A stretch of 64,000 bases of DNA. Origin: Martelella radicis. Lineage in GTDB: Bacteria; Pseudomonadota; Alphaproteobacteria; Rhizobiales; Rhizobiaceae. The stretch is taken from NCBI RefSeq assembly GCF_014196625.1, contig NZ_JACIDZ010000007.1, positions 62,001-126,000 of the forward strand. Direction: 5' to 3'. This document shows positions 54,347 through 63,017 of this stretch, piece by piece. A program made the translations under genes and the position numbers. Each line of letters opens with the position of its first letter. Within the stretch, counting starts at the first letter, position 1. The notes under the pieces are model-generated. The model was not told the origin of the DNA and searched no databases. It saw only the letters and a program-made list of their open reading frames with translations.

Positions 54347-55348
54347 TCACCGCGCCAGAAACGCCTCCATTTCCGCAAGCATGGCATCACGCCCGTGCTC
54401 GGGCCGGTCGAACAGAATATAATGCGTGGTGTCGCCGGGTTCCCAGTAGAAAACCTCCTCGGCATTGATCAGGTCGCCGACGAGAGCATCCATATCGTCT
54501 TTCTGGCTGAGCGTATCGAATTCCGGCCGGACGATCATGACCCGCGCATAGACCTGGTTGGCGTTGACGAGCTTATGGCCGATGCCCATCAGGAAAAGGT
54601 CCTCCAGCATGCCGTTGGGGCTGCGATAGGTTGGCGGGTCGCGATCTTTCGCCGTCGGGTCGCCGTCGATCAGGGCCTGTTCGAAGGCCTTGACGATCGC
54701 CGGATCCCGCCAGGCGGTCTTGTCCTCGATCGGGATCTGCCGGTCCCAGTCTCGGGTCAGCATGTCGACCGCGTTGAATGTGTAATTGCCGAAATGCGGC
54801 CGGTTGAAACGGCCCGGCTGCGCCGGGTCCTCCCACTGCGAGCCATGGCAGAACTTCGGATGCCCGCCGGCCGCGCCGTAGATCATGTTGTAGAGAACAA
54901 GGTGGCTTGCCTTTTCCGGCCACAGAGCCGCAAAGGCCATGACGCAAGTGCCGCCGACGCCCCAGCCGAACAGGCCGACCGAGGAATAGCCGGAGGCCTC
55001 GCAGAGGTGGTCAACCGCCGCCTCCAGATCGCGAACGATCTCGAGCGTGCGCACAAGCGGCCTCGTCGGCGCCGGCGGCAGGTCCATCTCCGCCGGGCGC
55101 TCGGAGCGGCCAAAGCCGCGCGCATCGACGATGTAGCAGCGATGGCCGCGCGCGGCGAGATCGGCGGCGAGCGAACCGTGGGGGACATCGAGATCATATT
55201 CCGAAAGCCCGGGGATCCGCGTCCCGTGCATCAAGATCATCGGCCGCGCCTCGTGGTCCGCCGCTTCGTCGAAAACCTCGCGGATCGCTATCCGCACGCC
55301 GTCGCGCGTCTCCACGAAAAAATCCCTGCGCCTGATTGTCCCCGACAT
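54347..55348 (-). CDS. Alpha/beta-hydrolase-fold protein lacking the nucleophile serine
   Basis: The 333-residue protein has the alpha/beta-hydrolase fold: MILMHGTRIPG with the oxyanion HG (41-42), YIVDARGFGRSERP, a nucleophile elbow region, and a late His in GDTTHYILFDRPEHG. The elbow reads GLFGWGVGG, with Gly130 where the catalytic Ser (G-x-S-x-G) is expected. It may have lost hydrolase activity or use another mechanism. GGAGGAGAAGGC precedes the ATG at 55348. It is read just upstream of the Tct transporter genes, so its substrate may be the imported compound or its ester. Confidence 0.75.
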   Translation of the reverse strand: MSGTIRRRDFFVETRDGVRIAIREVFDEAADHEARPMILMHGTRIPGLSEYDLDVPHGSLAADLAARGHRCYIVDARGFGRSERPAEMDLPPAPTRPLVRTLEIVRDLEAAVDHLCEASGYSSVGLFGWGVGGTCVMAFAALWPEKASHLVLYNMIYGAAGGHPKFCHGSQWEDPAQPGRFNRPHFGNYTFNAVDMLTRDWDRQIPIEDKTAWRDPAIVKAFEQALIDGDPTAKDRDPPTYRSPNGMLEDLFLMGIGHKLVNANQVYARVMIVRPEFDTLSQKDDMDALVGDLINAEEVFYWEPGDTTHYILFDRPEHGRDAMLAEMEAFLAR

Positions 55349-55485
55349 GCCTTCTCCTCCGCAAAAACTGGGTGCCGGCCTATCTAGGTGCGCCGGGGCC
55401 CGCTCCGCATCTTTCATGACACACCGTTTCGCCAGCCGGAAACAGCCGGTTGTTCAAAATTACAAGCCGATTGTTGCCCGGACCG

Positions 55486-56460
55486 TCAGGCAGGGGCCGG
55501 ACCGGTCGACTGGCGCTCGATGATACGGCAGGGAACGTGCAGGCGCAGCGGACAATCCGGAAAATCCTGATTGGTGATGCGCTGGTGCAGGACCCGCGTC
55601 GCCATCCTGCCGATATCGACGCCGGGCACCTTCACAGTCGTCAGTTGCGGCAGGATCTGCTGGGCGGCGGAATAGTCGCCGAACCCGACCACCGACGCAT
55701 CGCGCGGGATGCGATAGCCGCGCGCCAGAAGTTCGGAAATCACCGTCAGCGCCAGACCGTCATGGGCGCAGAAGAAGGCGCTGGGCTTTTCGACCGTCGC
55801 CGCCAGCCGGTCGAAGGCTTCGCCGAAATCACGCCCCTCTTCCGGAATGAGGTCATGCAGAACGACGCCCGGCTCGCGCTCGCAGACCTCGCGCAATCCG
55901 TAGAGCCGCTCCATGCGTCCGCGATAGCGCGGATCGCCATGGACGTAGACGATCCGGCGATGACCGAGTTTCAGAAGGAAACGTCCGACGGCGGAACCGG
56001 CCTCGTGGTCGGTCGCGCCAACCTGATCGACAGGTTCCAGCGGCTCCAGCCAGCTGTTGCGCACGATTGGAATGTCGGCATGGTGCAGACGCTTGAGGTT
56101 CTCCTGGCTGTGCAGCCCGACGATCAGGATACCGCTGCATTCCTCTGCCAGCGCTTCAAGCTCGACTCCGTTGCGTGTGCTGCGAATCCGTAAGGCATAA
56201 CCCAGGATCTGGGCCTCGCGCTGCACGCCGTTCTGGATCTGCATATGCAATTCGGTATTGGCCACGTCATTATCGTCGAAAACGACACCCAGAAGCTTGG
56301 ATGAAGCGGCAGCCTTGCGGTATCCGAGCCGGTCGGCGGTCTCCGCCACCTTCAGCCGGGTCGCCTCGCTGACCCCGCTCTTGCCCGAGAGCGCGCGCGA
56401 AACGGCGAATTTCGAGAGGCCCGTCTCCTCTGCAATCGTCTGGATGGTTACCCGCGCCAC
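55486..56460 (-). CDS. LacI family transcriptional regulator
   Basis: The 324-residue protein has the LacI helix-turn-helix (VTIQTIAEETGLSKFAVSRA) and a sugar-binding domain (LGVVFDDNDVANTELHMQIQ, IVYVHGDPRYRGRMERLYGL, VVGFGDYSAAQQILPQLTTV). The start is GTG at 56460 after AGAAAGG; an in-frame ATG 30 codons upstream has no site and a non-family lead. It is divergent from the ABC and glycosidase operon, which it most probably controls. The alpha/beta hydrolase gene follows on the same strand. Confidence 0.9.
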   Translation of the reverse strand: MARVTIQTIAEETGLSKFAVSRALSGKSGVSEATRLKVAETADRLGYRKAAASSKLLGVVFDDNDVANTELHMQIQNGVQREAQILGYALRIRSTRNGVELEALAEECSGILIVGLHSQENLKRLHHADIPIVRNSWLEPLEPVDQVGATDHEAGSAVGRFLLKLGHRRIVYVHGDPRYRGRMERLYGLREVCEREPGVVLHDLIPEEGRDFGEAFDRLAATVEKPSAFFCAHDGLALTVISELLARGYRIPRDASVVGFGDYSAAQQILPQLTTVKVPGVDIGRMATRVLHQRITNQDFPDCPLRLHVPCRIIERQSTGPAPA

Positions 56461-56545
56461 ATCGCACCTTTCTGACAGTCCTCGTTGCTTCGGTCCCGGT
56501 CCGGATACCGTGATTGCAGTCGAGAATTGCTCTTTCGCAAAAATA

Positions 56546-56603
56546 TTCACCTAACGCTTTACATAACAAAACTTCTATTTCAAGCTAATTGTTAGTCGGT
56601 GAA
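56546..56603. promoter_or_regulatory. Divergent promoter region with an imperfect inverted repeat
   Basis: TTCACCTAAC (56546-56555) is mirrored by GTTAGTCGGTGAA (56591-56603), and CTAATTGTTAG at 56585-56595 is itself near-palindromic. The AT-rich stretch lies between the LacI gene (start 56460) and the binding-protein gene (start 56640), so LacI sites are likely here. The exact operator is not certain. Confidence 0.4.
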
Positions 56604-56639
56604 GGATAACGAAGCGCCGACATGAGGAGGAGAACATTC

Positions 56640-58565
56640 ATGAGGAATTTGAGCCGCAGAGCCTTTCTCGCGGCAGGGACGGCGTTTGCCGGTCTCCTGG
56701 CGCTGCCCGCCTGGGCTGACATGACATACCACTCACCCAATCTCGAAGCCGCCGTTCAGGCAGGCGACCTGCCGCCCGTTGCCGAGCGCCTGCCGGAAAA
56801 TCCGCTGGTGCTGACGCCGCGTGACGAACCGGGCAAGCAGGGCGGCACTTGGAACCATGCTCTTGTGGGCGGCGGATCGCTTTCCATGGTGGTGCGCTAT
56901 CAGGGCTACGAGCCGACGGTGCGCTTTACGCCGGACTGGTCGGGCGTGACCCCGAACGTCGCCGAATCCTTCACGGTCAGCGAGGATTCCACCGAATATA
57001 CCTTCACCCTGCGCAAGGGGATGAAATGGTCGGACGGCGAACCCTACACCACGGATGACGTCAAGTTCTGGTATGAGGACGTCTTCCAGAACCCGGAACT
57101 CACCATCGGCGACCAGACCTTCTGGTATTCGACCGACGGCACGCCGGCCGAACTCGAAGTGGTCGATGACCAGGTGTTCAAGGTCAAGTTCGCCCAGCCG
57201 AACGGCTTCTTTGCCCAGCAGCTTGCCTGGGCGCAGCAGGACCAGATCACCCGCACGCCGAAACATTACCTCAAACAGTTCCACATCAAGTACAACCCGA
57301 ATGCCAACGAGCTTGCCAAGGAACGCGGTTTTGAAAGCTGGGTCGCCCTGTTCCAGCGCGAATGCGGCGTGCATCAGGACAATGACTTCTTCCAGAATTC
57401 CAAGCGTCCGACGCTGAACGCCTGGATGTTCACCATCGCCCCGGGTGAGGATACCGAACGCGCCGTTGCCGTGCGCAATCCCTATTACTGGAAGGTGGAT
57501 ACCGAAGGCACGCAACTGCCCTATTTCGACGAGATCTACTACCAGATGGTCGGCGATCCGGAAGTGCTTCTTTTGAAGACGCTTCAGGGCGAGATCGACA
57601 TGATGGACCAGTATATCGCGACACCCGCCAACAAGCCGGTGCTGTTCGACGCGCAGGAAAGCGGTGATTTCCACTTCTATACGCTGAAGGAAACCGCGGC
57701 CAATGTGATGGTCTTCCAGCTCAACCTGAACCACACGGATCCGGTCAAGAACGCGCTCTACAACAATCGCGATTTCCGCGTGGCGCTGTCCCATGCCATC
57801 GACCGCCAGTCGATGATCGACGCGGTCTTTGTCGGCCAGGGCTCGCCGGCGCAACCGTCAATCGTCGAGGGCGATCCCCTCTATGTCGAGCGACTCGCCA
57901 AGCAGTACACCGAATATGATCCGGAGAAGGCCAACGCCATCCTCGACACGATCATTCCGGAGAAGGACAGCGAGGGATACAGGCTGGATTCGGAAGGCCG
58001 TCGCGTGACGATCATTTTCGAGATCGACCAGGTGCGCACCACCTTCCTCGACATGTTCCAGCTAGCCATCCCGAATTTCAAGGACGTCGGCATCGACGCG
58101 CAGATCCGCACCATGGACCGCTCGCTGTGGGAGACCCGCGTGCGTCACGGCCGGGAATTTGATGCAACGGCCCACCAGTTCGGCGCAAACAGCGGCGTCG
58201 CGGCCATGCTCGATCCGCGCTACTTCGTGCCGTTCAACACCAACGCGCTCTACGCGCAGGGTTGGGCGCTGCACTTCGCGCGACCGGACAATGACGCGGC
58301 GATCGAGCCGCCGGCCGACGTCAAGGCGCAGCAGGACCTCTACAAGAAGCTGCTGGCAACCGGCGACCAGGAGAAACAGCATGAGATCATGCTCGAAATC
58401 CTGAACAACGCCGCCGACCAGTTCCTGGTCTTCGGCGTCAGCCTGCCGCCGGATGGCTACGGGGTCGTCAAAAACGACATGGTCAACACCATGCCGGTCA
58501 TGCCGAACTCGTTTGGCTGGCCGACCCCCGGCCCCTCCGCTCCCGAGCAGTTCTTCAAGAACTGA
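56640..58565 (+). CDS. ABC transporter substrate-binding protein, family 5 (peptide/oligosaccharide type)
   Basis: The 641-residue protein starts MRNLSRRAFLAAGTAFAGLL, a twin-arginine signal, followed by the family-5 solute-binding fold (VAESFTVSEDSTEYTFTLRK, GMKWSDGEPYTTDDVKFWYE, VALSHAIDRQSMIDAVFVGQ). It is longer than dipeptide-binding proteins (about 500-540), as in members that bind sugars or plant oligosaccharides. ATG at 56640 has AGGAGGAG in front; 56622 is an in-frame alternative. It heads an operon with a putative glycosidase, two permeases and an ATPase. Confidence 0.9.
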   Translation: MRNLSRRAFLAAGTAFAGLLALPAWADMTYHSPNLEAAVQAGDLPPVAERLPENPLVLTPRDEPGKQGGTWNHALVGGGSLSMVVRYQGYEPTVRFTPDWSGVTPNVAESFTVSEDSTEYTFTLRKGMKWSDGEPYTTDDVKFWYEDVFQNPELTIGDQTFWYSTDGTPAELEVVDDQVFKVKFAQPNGFFAQQLAWAQQDQITRTPKHYLKQFHIKYNPNANELAKERGFESWVALFQRECGVHQDNDFFQNSKRPTLNAWMFTIAPGEDTERAVAVRNPYYWKVDTEGTQLPYFDEIYYQMVGDPEVLLLKTLQGEIDMMDQYIATPANKPVLFDAQESGDFHFYTLKETAANVMVFQLNLNHTDPVKNALYNNRDFRVALSHAIDRQSMIDAVFVGQGSPAQPSIVEGDPLYVERLAKQYTEYDPEKANAILDTIIPEKDSEGYRLDSEGRRVTIIFEIDQVRTTFLDMFQLAIPNFKDVGIDAQIRTMDRSLWETRVRHGREFDATAHQFGANSGVAAMLDPRYFVPFNTNALYAQGWALHFARPDNDAAIEPPADVKAQQDLYKKLLATGDQEKQHEIMLEILNNAADQFLVFGVSLPPDGYGVVKNDMVNTMPVMPNSFGWPTPGPSAPEQFFKN

Positions 58566-58600
58566 CCGGCCGCAAAGCCTGTCTTTGCGCGCGATCCAAA

Positions 58601-58630
58601 CCGGCCCGTTTTTTTCAGGAAACGGGCCGG
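58601..58630 (+). other. 10-11 bp hairpin after the binding-protein gene
   Basis: CCGGCCCGTT (58601-58610) pairs with AACGGGCCGG (58621-58630) around a T-rich loop, between the binding-protein stop and the glycosidase-like gene. It matches the position of hairpins in the other two ABC operons of this window. It probably stabilises the binding-protein message rather than stopping transcription. Confidence 0.65.
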
Positions 58631-58664
58631 TCATGGCCCTGCCTTACCTGACGGAATCCGACCC

Positions 58665-60803
58665 ATGACCCATATCGACCCGACTGCCGCCGCCAATCTC
58701 AGAACGCCGGAATGGTACAAGTCCGCGACGCGCTGGACCCAGCTCACGCTTGTCGAGAATGACCCGGTGAAATTCGATCCGGATTTCTGGATCGACGTGT
58801 TCAAGCGTACCCGCTCCAACGCGGCCTGCCTGTCGGCCGGCGGCTATATCGGGTTTTATCCCTCAAAGGTTCCGCTTCACTATGTGAGTAAATATCTGGG
58901 CGACACCGATCCCTTCGGCCGCCTTGTGGACGGGGCGCGCAGTCTCGGCATGCATGTCATGGCCCGCGTCGACCCGCACGCCATCCATCAGAACGCCGCC
59001 GATGCCCATCCCGAATGGATCGCGGTGGACAAAAATGGCAAGCCGCGCCGCCACTGGGCCTTTCCCGACGTCTGGGTCACCTGCGCCTATGGCGATTACA
59101 ACAATGTCTTCATGCCCGAAATCGTGCGGGAGATCACCCGCGACTACGATATCGACGCGATCTTCGCCAATCGCTGGCAAGGCCACGGGGTCTGCTATTG
59201 CGAAAGCTGCAAGACCCGTTTCAGGGACGCCACCGGTTTTGACCTGCCGATGACGAACGATGTCGATGACCCAGCATGGCGGGCATGGTCGGGCTGGCGG
59301 CGCGATGTGCTGACCCGGATGGTCATTGCCTGGGACAAGGACGTGAAAGCGATCCGCCCGCATGCAAGCTTCATCCCCAATATGGGCGGTGAATCCCTGA
59401 TGGAATTCGACATCGGCCTGATCGAGAAACACTGCCCCTTCCTCGTTGTCGATCACCAGGGGCGACGCGGGCTGGAGCCCGTCTGGTTTGCCGGCCGCAA
59501 TGCCAAGCGCATGCGCGCCACCTTTCACGAGCGGCCCGTGGTGCTGATCACCTCGATCGGCCCGGAGGAAGAACACCGCTGGAAGGATTCCGTCACAACC
59601 GGCGCGGAAATCGAGAGCTGGATCGCAAACGGCGTGACCCACGGCATGCTGCCCTGGGTCACCAAGTTCAACGGCGTGGTGCCGGATGAACGATGGGTCG
59701 AGCCGGTGGCCGTCGGTTTCGAACATCACGTGAAGCTACAGGCGATGCTCGCGGAAACCTCGCCGACCGCCGAAATCGCCATTATCGATCCGACCACGAC
59801 GCTGAAGAACTGGTCGCGCGATACCCGCCGTCAAGCCGAAGGCGACGATCTCGGCTTCTATCACGCGCTGATCGAGGCGAAACTGCCCTTCGAGTTCCTC
59901 TCCGACGAGGCGATGACGGCGGAAAGCCTCGCCCGCTACAGGCTGGTGATCCTTGCCAACGCCACCAACCTCTCCGACGCCCAATGCGCGCTTCTGCAGG
60001 GGTATGCCGCACGCGGCGGCAGCCTGATCGCCGCCCATGAGACGGCGATGCGCGACGAAGGCGGCAATGCGCGCGAGGCCTTCGCGCTTGGCAGCCTGTT
60101 TGGCGTCAGGCGCACAGCCCTTTCCCGCGGGCCGGTGAAGAACACCTATATCGCCCTTTCCGGAGAGCATCCGGTCAGTGCCGGCTATGAGGGCGCGGCG
60201 CGCATTATCGGCGGCACGAAGCTTGCCGAGGTCGAGACCCTTGCCGGAACAGAAACGCCGTTCATCTCCATTCCCGATTTCCCCGACCTGCCGATGGAAG
60301 AGGTCTATCCGCGCGAGGAGCCGAGAGGCGCCGCCGTAATCACGCGCGAGACCGAAGCGGGCGGACGCACCGTCTATATCCCCTGGAATATCGGCGGCAT
60401 CTTCTGGGAGGTTCTGGCTGCCGACCACCAGCGCCTGATCGAGAACGCAGTGCGCTGGGCACTCGGCGCTCGCCCGCGCGTCAGCGTCTCCGGTCACTCC
60501 GTACTCGATATCGCCGCGCGGCAAAGCGCCGACACATTTGCCGTGTTGCTCTTCAACCTCACCAATCCGATGATGCTGAAGGGACCGACGCGCGAATTCT
60601 TTCCGGTCGGCGCGCACAGCGTGTCGATCGTCATGCCCGAGGGCCGCTCCGTCGCAGACGTCCGGCTGCTGATTTCCGGCCAAACCGCCAACTACCGGAT
60701 CGCGGACGGCAAGGTCGAAGTGGATGTTCCCGCAATCGCGCTGATGGAAGCCGTCGAGGTGCACTGGTCATGGGCATCTCGAAAACGCCACTTCGGGCGA
60801 TGA
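58665..60803 (+). CDS. Putative glycosidase with beta-galactosidase trimerisation domain (GHL6-like)
   Basis: The 712-residue protein has an N-terminal TIM-barrel-like region of the hypothetical glycosidase GHL6 type (about 30-290; FWIDVFKRTRSNAACLSAGG, GMHVMARVDPHAIHQNAADA, DIDAIFANRWQGHG, CYCESCKTRF), and a beta-galactosidase-like trimerisation domain (about 390-600; YRLVILANATNLSDAQCALL, GYAARGGSLIAAHETAMRDE). There is no signal peptide, so it acts in the cytosol. No known activity can be assigned. It sits between the binding-protein and permease genes, so it should act on the imported glycoside. Confidence 0.75.
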   Translation: MTHIDPTAAANLRTPEWYKSATRWTQLTLVENDPVKFDPDFWIDVFKRTRSNAACLSAGGYIGFYPSKVPLHYVSKYLGDTDPFGRLVDGARSLGMHVMARVDPHAIHQNAADAHPEWIAVDKNGKPRRHWAFPDVWVTCAYGDYNNVFMPEIVREITRDYDIDAIFANRWQGHGVCYCESCKTRFRDATGFDLPMTNDVDDPAWRAWSGWRRDVLTRMVIAWDKDVKAIRPHASFIPNMGGESLMEFDIGLIEKHCPFLVVDHQGRRGLEPVWFAGRNAKRMRATFHERPVVLITSIGPEEEHRWKDSVTTGAEIESWIANGVTHGMLPWVTKFNGVVPDERWVEPVAVGFEHHVKLQAMLAETSPTAEIAIIDPTTTLKNWSRDTRRQAEGDDLGFYHALIEAKLPFEFLSDEAMTAESLARYRLVILANATNLSDAQCALLQGYAARGGSLIAAHETAMRDEGGNAREAFALGSLFGVRRTALSRGPVKNTYIALSGEHPVSAGYEGAARIIGGTKLAEVETLAGTETPFISIPDFPDLPMEEVYPREEPRGAAVITRETEAGGRTVYIPWNIGGIFWEVLAADHQRLIENAVRWALGARPRVSVSGHSVLDIAARQSADTFAVLLFNLTNPMMLKGPTREFFPVGAHSVSIVMPEGRSVADVRLLISGQTANYRIADGKVEVDVPAIALMEAVEVHWSWASRKRHFGR

Positions 60804-60819
60804 GAAGGGAGGAACGCTG

Positions 60820-61809
60820 ATGCTGCGCTATGTCATCATGCGGATCATCTACATGATCCCCACGCTTTTCGGCATTTCGATCATTGCCTTCATCATCATC
60901 CAGTTGCCGCCAGGCGACTATGTGACCTCGCTGATCGCCTCGATGAGCGACAGCGGACAGGCCTTTGATCCCGCCGAAATTGCAAGATTGAGGGAGATCT
61001 ACGGTTTCGACGACCCGATCTATGTCCAGTATTACAAATGGATCTCGGGCATCCTGCTGCACGGCGATTTCGGCCAGTCCTTCGAGTGGAAACGCCCGGT
61101 CAGCGAACTGATCTGGGAGCGGATGGGCGCGACGCTCTCCGTCTCCGTCGCCTCGCTGCTGTTCGTCTGGGCCGTATCCCTGCCGATCGGCATCTATTCG
61201 GCGGTCAAGCGCCATTCGCTGGGCGACCATGTCTTCACCTTTTTCGGTTTTCTCGGCCTCGCCATCCCGAACTTCATCCTGGCGCTGACGCTGATGTATT
61301 TTTCCTACAAGGTGCTCGGACAGAGCGTCGGCGGCCTGTTTTCGCCCGAATATGCCCATGCGCCGTGGTCCTTCGCCAAGTTCACCGACCTTCTGGCGCA
61401 TCTGTGGATCCCCGTGATCGTCATCGGCACCGCCGGCACCGCCTCGCTGATCCGCATCCTGCGCGCCAATCTGACCGACGAACTCAACAAGCCCTATTAC
61501 ATCACGGCCCGCGCCAAGGGCCTGCATCCGACCAAGGCGCTCATCAAATATCCGGTGCGCATCGCCCTCAACCCGTTCGTCTCGGCGATCGGCTGGGTCC
61601 TGCCGAACCTGATCTCGGGCGTCACCATCACCGCCATCGTGCTCAACCTGCCGACCGCCGGCCCGCTGCTTCTGCGCGCGCTGATCTCGCAGGACATGTA
61701 TCTCGCGGGCTCCTTCATCCTCCTCATGGGCGTTCTCACCCTGATCGGCATGCTGATCTCGGACCTGCTGCTCGCCATGCTCGACCCAAGGATAAGGTTT
61801 GACCGATGA
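60820..61809 (+). CDS. ABC transporter permease (DppB-type)
   Basis: The 329-residue permease begins with LRYVIMRIIYMIPTLFGISI and has the binding-protein-dependent transport loop (ARAKGLHPTKALIKYPVRIA). GGGAGG precedes the ATG. It overlaps the second permease gene by 4 bases. Confidence 0.93.
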   Translation: MLRYVIMRIIYMIPTLFGISIIAFIIIQLPPGDYVTSLIASMSDSGQAFDPAEIARLREIYGFDDPIYVQYYKWISGILLHGDFGQSFEWKRPVSELIWERMGATLSVSVASLLFVWAVSLPIGIYSAVKRHSLGDHVFTFFGFLGLAIPNFILALTLMYFSYKVLGQSVGGLFSPEYAHAPWSFAKFTDLLAHLWIPVIVIGTAGTASLIRILRANLTDELNKPYYITARAKGLHPTKALIKYPVRIALNPFVSAIGWVLPNLISGVTITAIVLNLPTAGPLLLRALISQDMYLAGSFILLMGVLTLIGMLISDLLLAMLDPRIRFDR

Positions 61810-63005
61810 GCGACAACATCTATCAGGAAACCATGCTCCACGAGCCGCCGGAAGGCGACGGGCTCGACCGTCCCGCGATCACGCCGCTGAAAAAGGGCGT
61901 GACCAGCGAAGCCGATGCGGCGGCCGGCCAGTGGACGCTGATCTGGCACAAATTCGCCAAGGACAAGCTCGCGATCTTCGCCGGTATCGTCATCCTCTGC
62001 CTTTACCTGATCGGCATCTTCGCGGAGTTCCTGGCGCCCAATCTCGCCCAGTCGGCGCGCCCGCAATATTCCTATGCGCCGCCGCAGACGATCTCGTTTT
62101 TTGTCCGGGATGAGAACGGCGACCGGACATTCCTGCCGCATGTGAAGGGCTACAGCGTCACCATCGACCAGGCGTCGCTCCGCCGGTTCTTCGTCGTCGA
62201 TGACAGCAAGGTGGTGCCGATCGGCTTCTTCGTGCATGGCCCGGAATACAGGATGTGGGGTCTGTTCCCGTCGAACCTGCATCTCGTCGGCCCGAAGAAG
62301 GCGAACGACCCCTTCTATATTCTCGGCGCTGACAAGCTCGGCCGCGACCTGTTCAGCCGGGTGATCTACGGCACGCGCGTTTCCATGTCGATCGGCCTGA
62401 TCGGCGTCTGCATCAGCCTTGTCCTCGGCGTGGTGATGGGCGCGCTTTCCGGCTATTACGGCGGCTGGGTCGACCTTCTCATCCAGCGCATCATCGAGAT
62501 CATTTCGGCCATGCCGACCATTCCGCTCTGGCTCGGGCTTGCCGCCGCCATTCCCGTCTCGCTGGCACCGCTGAAGGTCTATTTCCTGATCACGCTGATC
62601 GTCTCGCTGCTCGGCTGGACCTCGCTTGCCCGCGAAGTGCGCGGACGCTTCTTCGCGCTGCGCGGCGAGGATTTCGTCACGGCGGCACGGCTCGACGGTT
62701 CGGGCGAGCGGCGGATCATCTTCCGCCACATCCTGCCGTCGCTTACAAGCCATATCCTTGCCGTCGTGACCCTGGCGCTGCCGACCATGATCGTCGCGGA
62801 GACCGCGCTTTCCTTCCTCGGCGTCGGGTTGAAGCCGCCGGTCGTCTCCTGGGGCGTACTGCTGCAGGACGCGCAGAATATCCGCACCATCTCGACAGCG
62901 CCCTGGCTGCTGGTCTGGCCGGCGCTCGCCGTGGTCATCGCGGTGCTGTCCTTCAATTTCCTCGGCGACGGCCTGCGCGATGCCGCCGACCCCTATGACG
63001 GCTGA
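61806..63005 (+). CDS. ABC transporter permease (DppC-type)
   Basis: The 399-residue permease is longer than a typical DppC: a soluble insert lies between the first helix (IFAGIVILCLYLIGIFAEFL) and the main domain (around ILGADKLGRDLFSRVIYGTR). The coupling loop is TAARLDGSGERRIIFRHILP. It overlaps the previous gene by 4 bases and is followed after 12 bases by the ATPase gene. This insert is seen in oligosaccharide-type members of the family. Confidence 0.92.
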   Translation: MSDNIYQETMLHEPPEGDGLDRPAITPLKKGVTSEADAAAGQWTLIWHKFAKDKLAIFAGIVILCLYLIGIFAEFLAPNLAQSARPQYSYAPPQTISFFVRDENGDRTFLPHVKGYSVTIDQASLRRFFVVDDSKVVPIGFFVHGPEYRMWGLFPSNLHLVGPKKANDPFYILGADKLGRDLFSRVIYGTRVSMSIGLIGVCISLVLGVVMGALSGYYGGWVDLLIQRIIEIISAMPTIPLWLGLAAAIPVSLAPLKVYFLITLIVSLLGWTSLAREVRGRFFALRGEDFVTAARLDGSGERRIIFRHILPSLTSHILAVVTLALPTMIVAETALSFLGVGLKPPVVSWGVLLQDAQNIRTISTAPWLLVWPALAVVIAVLSFNFLGDGLRDAADPYDG

Positions 63006-63017
63006 GGAGGGAGCCAG

